64,000 bases of DNA from Ashinkailepas kermadecensis. Its lineage: Eukaryota > Arthropoda > Thecostraca > Neolepadidae. The notes under the pieces were generated by a model. That model did no database searches. It was not told where the DNA came from and was given only the letters and a program-made list of their open reading frames with translations. Below, piece after piece: positions 21,745-31,949 of this stretch. The position numbers and the translations under genes are program-made. Position 1 is the first letter of the stretch. Each line of letters begins with the position of its first letter. Location of the stretch: assembly GCA_034440615.1 (NCBI GenBank), contig JAOTOM010005147.1, forward strand, positions 443,501 through 507,500. The letters are read 5' to 3'.

Positions 21745-22375
21745 GGCACTCGTCTTAGAGACGAGACTCAGCACAGGCTGCACTGTGCAGGACGGGCGTG
21801 TCTTAGAGACGAGACTCAGCACAGGCTGCACTGTGCAGGACGGGCGTGACTTAGAGACGAGACTCAGCACAGGCTGCACTGTGCAGGACGGGCGTGTCTT
21901 AGAGACGAGACTCAGCACAGGCTGCACTGTGCAGGACGGGCGTGACTTCGAAACGAGACTCAGCACAGGCTGCACTGTGCAGGACGGGCGTGTCTTAGAG
22001 ACGAGACTCAGCACAGGCTGCACTGTGCAGGACGGGCGTGACTTCGAGACGAGACTCAGCACAGGCTGCACTGTGCAGGACGGGCGTGTCTTAGAGACGA
22101 GACTCAGCACAGGCTGCACTGTGCAGGACGGGCGTGACTTAGAGACGAGACTCAGCACAGGCTGCACTGTGTAGGACGGGCGTGACTTAGAGACGAGACT
22201 CAGCACAGGCTGCACTGTGCAGGACGGGTGTGTCTTAGAGACGAGACTCAGCACAGGCTGCACTGTGCAGGACGGGCGTGACTTAGAGACGAGACTCAGC
22301 ACAGGCTGCACTGTGCAGGACGGGCGTGACTTAGAGACGAGACTCAGCACAGGCTGCACTGTGCAGAACGGGCGT
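21745..22375. repeat. 48-bp minisatellite with 96-bp dimer, 13 copies
   Basis: Units hold AGAGACGAGACTCAGCACAG then GCTGCACTGTGCAGGACGGG. The junction alternates CGTGTCTTA and CGTGACTTA/CGTGACTTCG in the first eight copies, making a 96-bp dimer, then becomes irregular. CTGCACTGTGCAG is a perfect inverted repeat inside each unit. At 16 codons per unit, the array is open on both strands. Confidence 0.95.
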
Positions 22376-22978
22376 GTCGTCACCCTCCCAGGCTCTCCAG
22401 CTAACCTCTGGGAGATCGAAGGAGCCGACATGTCGTCGGAAGGCCGCTAGCGCACGGTGAGGGTGATCTCATACTCCTCAACACCCTCTCCCAATCATCA
22501 GTTACCCAGCGCTTCGGTAGCTTGTCGTTGCTAAAAAGGCAATCACGATTGGATAGTTATATATATTTGACTTTGTTCGGCGTTTCCAGTATTAATAAGT
22601 CAGCATTTCAATGAACGACTTAAGCTTGGAACGTTTGAGCGAACAGTAGGCACCACTAGTAATCAGAAGCCTCTCAATCTAACATGCGCGAAAGAAAAAC
22701 ATATTTGGCTTACTATTAATGAGTAGCGCGATGGCGAAATGATCACACGTCAAACTGTTGCAAAAGTGGCTCATGTGGCTTTGCTTAGAATGCAACAGTA
22801 AATGCTGGATGCTAACTGGAGTCGAGAGTTCCTTCCGATTGCTATATATGGACTTCGGGTCTGCAAGATTCAGTAAGTTAAGTGCTTCGGTATGTGCTAT
22901 GGGTTTCAGTAAGCCAGATTTATCTGGTACTGCGCTTCCCCACCTTGTCAGTGCGGGGCCTGCCTCACGCACCAGAAG
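22376..22978. other. unique spacer, no gene seen
   Basis: AT-rich sequence between arrays without recognisable features. Confidence 0.4.
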
Positions 22979-23170
22979 AAAACCCACTACACACAGATCG
23001 GAATTATCTGAATACACATCACGCGTACAGAAAACCCACGGCACAGTGAGCGGAACTATCCGAATACACATCAGGCATACAGAAAACCCACTGTATAGTG
23101 AACGGAACTATCCGAATACACATCAGGTATATATAAAACCCACTGTACAGTGAGCGGAACTATCCGAATA
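22979..23170. repeat. 52-bp tandem repeat, about 3.5 copies
   Basis: AAAACCCAC starts at 22979, 23031, 23083 and 23135, exactly 52 bp apart. Units contain GGAACTATCCGAATACACAT. Confidence 0.9.
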
Positions 23171-23194
23171 CACACCATGCAGTTCTGAGCGGTT

Positions 23195-23510
23195 CGGACC
23201 CGCGACGACAAGGGTAGCGTCTGATGAGCCCGCGGCGAGAACAGGGGTAGCGTTTGATGAGCCTACAGCGAGAACAATGATAGCGTCTGATGAGCCCACG
23301 GCGAGAACAGGGGTAGCGTCTGATGAGCCCGCGGCGAGAACAGGGGTAGCGTCTGATTAGCCCACGGCAAGAACAGGGGTAGCCTCTGATGAGCCCGCGG
23401 CGAGAACAGGGGTAGCGTCTGATTAGCCCACGGCAAGAACAGGGGTAGCGTCTGATTAGCACACGGCAAGAACAGGGGTAGCCTCTGATGAGCCCGCGGC
23501 GGGCACCGTT
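23195..23510. repeat. 33-bp minisatellite, about nine copies
   Basis: GAGAACAGG-type starts at 23237, 23270, 23303 and 23336 show 33-bp spacing. Units contain GGGGTAGCGTCTGATGAGCC and CGCGGCGAGAACA. The right edge is only 25 bp from the TIR element. Confidence 0.92.
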
Positions 23511-23537
23511 GCAGGCTGTCTGATGGTGGCTGCCTTA

Positions 23538-24485
23538 AGCTCGGTTCACACTTGGTAATTCGGAGCGTCAATCATTCGTAAAACGGACGGATATCGAACG
23601 TCAAACAGAAGATAGATGTCGTAAAACGAGCGGAAATACACCGGGAATAACACACGCTGTTACCCCGAATGAAAACGTTCATTTTACGCTTCCCTGCGAA
23701 TAAATTACGACGCTAATGAGACCATTCTGACGCGACTGTCGCCGATTCAAGTTGTGTGGAAATCCTGAATACTTGTACCAATTCAAGCTGAGATAGATCG
23801 CGCGTTATATTCTGACATTTTTGCTTTTAAGTTATCGACAACAACTGATTTTCTGTCAGAGAACCATGACAGATGAAGATTTCCTATGATTTCCTACATG
23901 GCTTTCCAATGATTTCCTACATGGCTATGTTCTTCAGAGAGGCTTGCAAGATCTTGTCAGAGCTGCATGCACAGCCCCAAAATATTATTTCCCACCTTTG
24001 CATCTTGGGTGAACATGCATGCTTTTTCAGTGCCAATAAAACACAAACACAACAAAACATTGCATACAATTCCGCCTATGACTATTTTCCAGGGCTACCT
24101 CTCTACCACGTGGCCAAAAGAAGTGTGCTAGGAAATGCAATATTCTAGCCAAAGGCAAATCAATGCTTCCAACCTGGTTATAGACAGCCAACAAAACTTC
24201 GAATATCTCGCGACCACTCAATCACACCAACAGAACGTTAAACGCTGAATCGGTGTTGAAAAGGTAAACTAAATCTATCTTTTAGACGCCATGCAGACGT
24301 TCATTACGCGGTCGTGACATACCCCGGTGCACACTGTGCGACGCTCCGATCGCGTTAAACGTTCGTAAAACGCAGTTTTGACGGGAGTCTGAAATGCGTT
24401 CGATTGCCGTTTGTTTGACGAAACGGCCTAAAAACGATGAATAAACGCTCGGAAAGAGTCAAAAGGCCATAGTGTGAACAGAGCT
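23538..24485. mobile_element. non-autonomous TIR DNA transposon, Harbinger-like
   Basis: The left end AGCTCGGTTCACACT (23538-23552) and the right end AGTGTGAACAGAGCT (24471-24485) are inverted repeats differing at one position. Both are directly flanked by TTA (23535-23537 and 24486-24488), which fits a 3-bp target duplication. Subterminal regions show looser inverted similarity (GGAGCGTCAATCATTCGTAA against the complement of CGATGAATAAACGCTCGGAA). The 948-bp interior carries no transposase, only short open frames. A TTA/TWA duplication with short TIRs is typical of PIF/Harbinger elements. That assignment is an inference because the family cannot be searched here. Confidence 0.72.
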
Positions 24486-24509
24486 TTAGGCGGATTGTAT
24501 GGGGACAGC

Positions 24510-24870
24510 CGCTTGTCAGAATGCTGGAGAAACTCAGCTAGACTGCGGCAGTATCTGGAGAAGCTCTGTGGGACTGTAGCAGCATCTGGGAAAACTAAGT
24601 TAGTCTGTGGCAGTATTTGGGGAAACTCAGTTGGGCTGTGGCACTATCTGGAGAAACTCAGCTGGATTGTGATAGTATTTCGAAGAAACTCAGTTTGGCT
24701 GTGGCAGTATCTGGGGAAACTTAATTGGGCTGTGGCAGTATTTGGGGAAATCAGCTAGGTTGTGGCAGTATATGAAGAAACTCAGTTGAATGCAACAGTA
24801 TCGGAAAAACTCAGTTTGGCTGTGGCAGCATGTGTGAAAACTCAGTTGCGCCGTGGCCATGGACGGATAG
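24510..24870. repeat. 31-bp degenerate repeat, about 11 copies
   Basis: Units follow GGCAGTATTTGGGGAAACTC plus AGTTGGGCTGT with many substitutions and occasional 1-3 bp indels. It is old compared with the perfect arrays nearby and starts just outside the TIR element. Confidence 0.88.
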
Positions 24871-25222
24871 ACTACGTTTAGCAGTAGCAGCATGCTAGAG
24901 AAACCACGCTTGGTGTTGCGAAATAATGCTAAAGCGCCCCTAGCTTTCCGTTCATATGATTTGGCAATGCATTTTATGCCTTGCGTTATTCATCGTCCAA
25001 TAGGACAAAGGTATTGTTGGGAAGGTTAGGGAAGAACATGCGGCATGACACTCTAATCATGAGACGGAACAAGCAACAGACAGAGGTACCTATAATATAA
25101 AGCAACGAGCAGCAAACATATCGAGATAACGGACATCTTCAGTAGCTGCACTGTGGAGCCTTCTGCCTGTATGCCGGCAAACTTCCCGACCGGTTGTTGC
25201 AGCACGCGCAGGCACACATGAG

Positions 25223-25307
25223 CAGAACGTTTCCCTGTGCAGAACGTTTCCATGCACAGAACGTTTCCCTGTGCAGAGCGTTTCCATACACAGAACGTTT
25301 CCCTGTT
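25223..25307. repeat. 17-bp repeat in 34-bp dimers
   Basis: Five units of CAGAACGTTTCC alternate the tails CTGTG and ATGCA/ATACA, so the true period is 34 bp. Confidence 0.88.
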
Positions 25308-25474
25308 TCCCTGGGAGCGGGCCGGCACTGGGGTCACCCCCCGGCGGCCGTGGCTGCAGAGCGGCAGACCACCGATCCATTCCAAGTGAGCTCGTCATCA
25401 CGGTCTGACGCCGTCCACAAACACGGTAACGGTCCCGCCCCGCCTGGCCATTGCAGCGCCGGGCAGCAGTGTCG

Positions 25475-25665
25475 TCTCCGTCGGGCCGACCCCCGGCCCC
25501 AGATGTGACGCGAACACAGCCGACTCACTGCAACGTCGTCTCCGTCAGGCCGACACCCGGCCCCAGATGTGACGCGAACACAGCCGACTCACTGCAACGT
25601 CGTCTCCGTCAGGCCGACACCCGGCCCCAGATGTGACGCGAACACAGCCGACTCACTGCAGCGTC
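25475..25665. repeat. 64-bp tandem repeat, about three copies
   Basis: AGATGTGACGCGAACACAGC starts at 25501, 25565 and 25629, 64 bp apart. The copies are nearly identical. Confidence 0.92.
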
Positions 25666-25901
25666 TCCCAGCCGTGGCGTTTTCGTTGAACGCGCAGTTC
25701 CTGGCACGCTGTAAATCACAGATGTGCTGACAGCACGCAGAGTGGGGTGGCGAGCAAAGTAAATCAGCGACTGGTAATGAAATGTAAAGTGCTGACATGT
25801 GCCGGGTGTAAAATGTGTGCGGTTATGGTTCTGTTTATTGTAACAGACTGCCGATGTGTTGGTCATTATACATATTATTTTGCATAGCAGTAATTATTAA
25901 C

Positions 25902-26575
25902 ACACCGCTGTCCTGTCAAACACCACACCACTGTCCTGTCGGACACCACACCACTGTCCTGTCGAACACCACACCGCTGTCGGACACCACACCGCTGTCG
26001 GACACCACACCGCTGTCGGACACCACACCACTGTCTTGTCGGACACCACATCACTGTCCTGTCGGACACCACACCGCTGTCGGACACTACACCGCTGTCC
26101 TGTCGGACACCACACCGCTGTCCTGTCGGACACCACACCGCTGTCCTGTCGGACACCACACCGCTATCGGACACCACACCGCTGTCGGACACCACACCGC
26201 TGTCGGACACCACACCACTGTCCTGTCGGACACCACATCACTGTCCTGTCGGACACCACACCGCTGTCGGACACCACACCACTGTCCTGTCGGACACCAC
26301 ACTGCTGTCCTGTCGGACACCACACCGCTGTCGGACACCACACCACTGTCCTGTCGGACACCACACTGCTGTCCTGTCGGACACCACACCGCTGTCGGAC
26401 ACCACACCACTGTCCTGTCGGACACCACACCGCTGTCGAACACCACACCGCTGTCGGACACCACACAGCTGTTCTGTCGGACACCACACCACTGTCCTGT
26501 CGGACACCACACCGCTGTCGGACACCACACCGCTGTCGGACACCACACCACTGTCCTGTCGGACACTAAACCTCT
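25902..26575. repeat. two-length (18/23-bp) array with 187-bp super-repeat
   Basis: Short units ACACCGCTGTCGGACACC (18 bp) and long units with an extra CCTGT (ACACCACTGTCCTGTCGG plus ACACC, 23 bp) are intermixed. Read left to right, the order is LLLSSSLLS LLLSSSLLS LLS LLS LSSLLSSL. The first nine-unit block is 187 bp, and the second starts exactly 187 bp later (25902 and 26089). Because 18 and 23 differ modulo 3, frames change along the array. The His/Thr/Pro-rich and Val/Ser/Gly-rich open frames are therefore not genes. Confidence 0.93.
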
Positions 26576-28959
26576 GTGGATGGTGACGGCGGTCCCGGGA
26601 GCATGATCAGCGCTCACCACAGGTGGTGCAGTCGGCCCGCCGCACCACCTTTGGCGTCATCAGGTGCTCCGACACGACAAGTAACGACACAAAACCCTCA
26701 CAAACCGTGAGCGTATTTCGGGGGAAATGGGGCGGGGAAAACTGTTCAAAATCGAAACTTAATGAACTAGTTTAGCTCTTGGTGCAGAAAGCAGGACTTC
26801 CAATGCCGCAAACTAAACGTTCTTCAGGGTTCAAAAAACGTGACGATCGGCGAGACCGTAGGAAGGCTTTCGAAAGTTCGGCGGCCGCAAACTATTTGCC
26901 CGATAGGACCAATGGTTATGATAACTAGAAGTCAGCGGGGGACATAGACTGCCTGGTCCCCATGTTCGTACGCCCATGACGTTCGGATCCGGGCCGGGTC
27001 GAGTCGGGCATAGTCTCTTGTGGTCGATTCGGATCGGGCTAGGTCGCTCCTATGCTTTTATTACATGTAGACTATGATGAACTGGGTCTAACTTCGGTCT
27101 CCTGGGCTATTATTTTGAATATTAGAAGTATTACCATTTTATCAAAGCTCATGAGGCGTGCAGAGGTGTACGTTGATATCTCCTTGTGATTGGACATACA
27201 CGCACAATCCAAACTTATGCTAACTAGTTACCTGAGAAGTCTGCCGAGATGTACGCCTCCCCACCACCAGCGAGCTCAACAACATAACTTGCCATCTTGT
27301 TCCTTGCACTTCCTCCAGAGCCCTATTTCATGGCTTCATATCTAATGTGCGCGCACCTGAAAGCGGCCTCACTGGGGATTTGGCAGGGGGGGGGGGGGCG
27401 GTTGCCTGATCCCAAAATTTTGGAGGGAAAACATTTATTTTTGCCTCCCCATATATGATGACGTCGGAGGGGACCTCAGAACATTTCGAGAACATTGTTG
27501 ACCCCAAGACTCATTCAGTATTCAGTCCTGCAAAACAGCTTATGCTCCCAATATATGCCAGTTTGAAAACGTTTCTTGGATGTATGTCCTCACCTTTAAC
27601 ATTATTATCCTTTGCTTCCGATAATATGACTACCACTTGCAATAGCATGACGTGTATCTAGAAACTTTTTTTTTCTGGGGACTTCTTTGGAATTCTAGGG
27701 GCCCCTTGTTGCTCCACTGACGCTTCCATATGATTTGAAGGAGCGCCTTATGCGCTGAACTCTCTACAAGGCCTCACTTTGCACTTGATAGGCATCCCGA
27801 TCTGCTGAGATATATCAAATCCGTATTCCATCCATGAGACTTCCGCCAATTTTTCGCCCTGGTGATCTCAATTTTGAACTAATCTGTTTCATCATCCACC
27901 GTTCGAACCTCTTCGTTGCACCCATGAGGGTCTCTGGATCAACCAGACTTGCAGCTGCACCGGTCATTGAGTACCCAAGGGGGCCATGCCCTCACCTTCC
28001 TGGATGTGTGACTTCACACGCGCCCGAACAGAGATCTATGTACATTTTCACAGGCTTCGTTTCTATTTCAGGAGTAAGAAAAGTCTTCTTCAGGCGAAAT
28101 GGAAACTTGTGCGGACCCTTAGATGGCTCTACGCACCCTTTTAGACGCTGCGCATGAGGGCTTTCTGTGGCATGTGAGTGCCCCTTTGAGACCTTTGAGA
28201 GCCTTGGAGGAATGAGAGCCCCTCGATGAATGTGATGGCCCCTTTCAGATCTGTGAGGCCATCTATGGACAGTGAGCAACATTTAAGTTATCACAGGGCC
28301 CTTTGAGGTCTAAGAGTTCCATTTTGGTATGTACCATGGCACCTTGGTAGTGTCCAAGCGCGGTGGATAACAAGTTAGGGTGTTCAGCACCATTGCTTAT
28401 TCTCCAACTGCTTTTCTTCTCAACATGTTTCCTTCTCTGGAATTGTCGTGGATATACGAATATTGGGATTATATACCGCCACATTGGTTGATCGCGTCCA
28501 ACGAGCTATTCATCACTTCTCAACGTTATTTTAACGAAGGAACCTTATGTCCTCCCCATGCAATTTTCATCGTAAGTACCGCTTGCAAATCAGCTTTTGT
28601 CTGCAAAAGCTGATTCAGATATAGCTGGGGAGAAACAGTGTCCCAAAGTTAATTTTCTGGCAATGAAAACACATAAATAAGCAACGAAGTTTATTGTTAT
28701 ATTTTTGAAAGTGTTATAGATTCCAATATACCATGATATTCATAGTTTTACTCTACTTTGATTAAGGTACACACTGATATAGATGTGTGCATATAAATAA
28801 ACATCTGCACACACAGCCTGTCAGCTATGCGACAACGTTGCTGACTAGCTGAACCAACAGTTCCATCGGTTCACTCGATCGTCAGCTAGTAACACCAACA
28901 GTTACACCGGTGCATCTATGGTGACTGAATCATCAGCTGCGGATCTGCAATGGTGCTTG
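26576..28959. other. mostly unique spacer
   Basis: 26985-27050 has a short GGGTCG/CGGATCGGG patch like the array at 281-930. 27387-27401 is a poly-G run. 28150-28340 holds loosely repeated GCCCCTTTGAGACCTTTGAG-type phrases. No conserved gene is recognised. Confidence 0.45.
28588..28615. repeat. 12-bp perfect inverted repeat
   Basis: AATCAGCTTTTG, a 4-nt TCTG loop, then CAAAAGCTGATT form a perfect 12-bp stem. It is AT-rich, in unique sequence, with no neighbouring gene. Confidence 0.85.
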
Positions 28960-29830
28960 CCTGCTGGCATTCCTATTGCTTATCGACATCGAACCGTTAC
29001 TGAGCCCTCCTCTGCCAGTGGCACTGGCCGGCTTAGGTGGGACTGCTGCTGAGCCCTCCTGGAGGAGTTTAGGGGCGCATCGACTGCGTCGGTCATGCAG
29101 CGTGCTGAGCCCTCCCCTGCCAGTGACAGTGGTCGGCTCAGGTTGGACTGCTGCTGAGCCCTCCCCTGCCAGTGACACTGGTCGGCTCAGGTTGGACTGC
29201 TGTTGAGCGCTCCCCTGCCAGTGGCACTGGTCGGCTCAGGTTGGACTGCTGTTGAGCCCTCCCCTGCCAGTGACACTGGTCGGCCGAGACTCGACTGTTG
29301 CTGAATGCGCCCCTGCCACTGACACTGGTCGGCTCAGGATGGACTGCTGCTGAGCCCTCCCCTGCCAGTGACACTGGTCGGCTCAGGTTGGACTGCTGCT
29401 GAGCCCTCCCCTGCCAGTGACACTGGTCGGTTCAGGTTGGACTGCTGCTGAGCCCTCCCCTGCCAGTGACACTGGTCGGCTGAGGTTGGACTGCTGTTGG
29501 GCCCTCCCCTGCCAGTGGTACTGGTCGGCCGAGACTGGACTGTTGCTGAGTGCGCCCCTGCCAGTGGCACTGTCGGCCGAGGCTGGACTGCTGCTGAGTG
29601 AGCCCCTGTCAGTGGCACTGGTCGGTCTATATTGGGGTGTTGCTGAGTGCGCTCCTGCCCTGCCGTCCGCCGAGGCTGGACTGCTGCTGAGTGCGTCCCT
29701 GCCAGTGGCACTGCTCGGTCTATATTGGGCTGTTGCTGAGTGCGCTCCTGCCCTGCCGTCGGCCGAGGATGGACTGCTGCTGAGTGCGCCCCTGCCCTGT
29801 CGTCAGCCGCCGCGAGACTCGACCCATATA
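28960..29830. repeat. 49-bp minisatellite, about 17 copies
   Basis: Units contain GACTGCTGCTGAGCCCTCCC, CTGCCAGTGACACTGGTCGG and CTCAGGTTG. Spacing was checked as 49 bp at 29165/29214. The right third uses diverged units (GCCGAGGCTGGACT, TCTATATTGGG) of variable length. Confidence 0.93.
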
Positions 29831-31162
29831 TACCGTTCTGGTTGCAGGCGTGCCGCTATCGGCTCGTCGCGAGTAACACTCTTCCTGTTTACACAGTCGT
29901 CGACATTTACGATATTATCTTACAGGCGGGTAAAAAGCGCGCTGGCCGCCTATCGGAGCCGGTCGAGTTCCGCGGCAAATATTTACACGTCGGCGGTGTC
30001 TGTTTTGGGTCGCTGCTGATGGTCGGTGGTTAGGCTGCGGTGGAAAAAACGACACGCCGTTCGGTGATGTGTTGACGTGCAGACCGCGCCCGGCTTTGGC
30101 TGATAGTCTATGCCGCGTGTACGTCACGGGACGGAGGAGGCCGGGGGACGGGAGCGAGTAGCACGTGTCCGCACCGCAGCCCTGCTGGGGAATGCATGAT
30201 GCCAGAGCGACGGCTGATTCTGTCCCCGGGGCGGCAGCTTGGCGGGGTGGTCACTTCCTACCTGTCGGGGGTGAACACACCAGGAGCGCATCCTCATGAG
30301 GAATCGCAACGGTCGTACTGAGCGCGTGGGTGCACGCTGCTCAACAGCCGATTGAGTTCACCAAAATTGTTGTGAATACACGATCACAATATGGGTGTTT
30401 TCGTAGCACCTGCACCTCATCTACATACACGTATTTTCCTACCTGAACTTGGACCGCCTTATTTTTGTAAATTTGGAAGAGCATCTGGCTTTTCCTAAGG
30501 TTGGGGATTGGAGGCCAATGCTCACGCAAAACTCCATCAGGAGATCATTGTCATATCTGCACAATAATTAAATAAGCTTGCGTTTTTAGGTAGTGGCTAT
30601 AGCCGTTACTGGAGTATTCGCTATCTATTAAACACAAAGATGTAAAAAAGCAGTGCTGCGAGCAAATATGCCAGATTACTTCGTGGGTGCCCAAAACAAG
30701 ACTGTGGCTGCACGTACAACCGGGAAGAAATTATCGGCTATACCCCCTACTAGTCGCTAAGTTTTAAGCTCAGTACTTGCTCCTGTTTCTTAACCTATTG
30801 ATGTAGTTTACTGCACGGCGCTTTCGGATTACATCAAATAGTTGAGATTAATTAAAGTCATGGAATAATGTGCTGGCGATTGTTGTCGTTGTTATTATAT
30901 TTGGGAAGTGAAATAATGCTTCCAGACAATGAGATTGTTATGATTGGGGAGGGAGGATCAAGGATAATTTACACATATTGACTATGCACCGATCGACAGC
31001 CCAAAAATAGCATGGCAAATATCATTACTGTTATTTCTGAGGGGTGGTTGTATGCTGTTCTCACCCCCTTCGTGACTCCAGTCTGTCAAAATCGAGACTT
31101 GCGAGAGCAAATTGGGTAGCAATGACCACAGCGACGAGGTCTTGCGTCGTGTGGAATTTTGC
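29831..31162. other. unique spacer, no gene seen
   Basis: GC-rich at 29830-30300, AT-rich after. No recognised gene, RNA or transposon. Confidence 0.4.
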
Positions 31163-31330
31163 ACGGATGTGGACTACAGAGCCTCCGGAGCAAGCATGGG
31201 ATGGAGGACATTAGATCATCGTCCAGGATGTGGACTACAGAGCCTCCGGAGCAAACATGGGATGGAGGACATTAGATCATCGTCCAGGATGTGGACTACA
31301 GGTCCTCTGGAGCAGGCATAGGATGGAGGA
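31163..31330. repeat. 61-bp tandem repeat, about 2.7 copies
   Basis: GGATGTGGACTACAG recurs at 31165, 31226 and 31287 (61 bp). Units contain GGGATGGAGGACATTAGATC. Confidence 0.92.
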
Positions 31331-31680
31331 CAATGGAGCGTTGTCCAACCTTTGATGCACTCAGAACGTTGGACCCTGGCAGAATCAGCGTATTTTCGCC
31401 AACACTGAGTTGCTTTGGCACCTTGGCTGTTCCACGTGTACAATCGACCGGCTAGATCCGGCAAGGGAAGATGTCAATATATTCAGCAATAAACACGCAT
31501 TGAGGCATGGACCGAGCTATCGATGAAGCGTAGTAGCACTATTAATTATCTCACTCGATGATGATTTCTTTTCCATGAAACCACACAAAATCTGAATATT
31601 TAAGCAGCAATGTTTTCCCATGAACGTGCCCACTTCGCCCCGCCACTATTCAGAGACAAACGTTGCGCAATTGGATAGAC

Positions 31681-31686
31681 TTTATT
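31681..31686 (-). terminator. candidate poly(A) signal AATAAA for the slp/FoxG mRNA
   Basis: TTTATT on the plus strand is AATAAA on the minus strand, about 420 bases beyond the slp stop codon. It is the first such hexamer I found in this orientation downstream of the gene. A (CA)n and a (CT)n tract (31793-31843) lie in the inferred 3' UTR. Confidence 0.45.
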
Positions 31687-31949
31687 TTACAAGCAACACA
31701 GTACATAGGCCTTTACTTACGAACGTTAGGACTTCTTGCTAGACGCCTAGGTCATGTATCTAGACGCCACAACGTCTCCACTCACTCTGACACACGCACA
31801 CACACAGACATACACACTTCCCCCTCTCTCTCTCTCTCTCTCCAGCAGGCCGCTGCCCATTCGGCGGGCCTGTGACGGCCCACCGACGCAGCGCAGACAA
31901 CAGTGACTACCGAGCGATCGCGAATAAAACAGAGAATCATAAATAAAAC

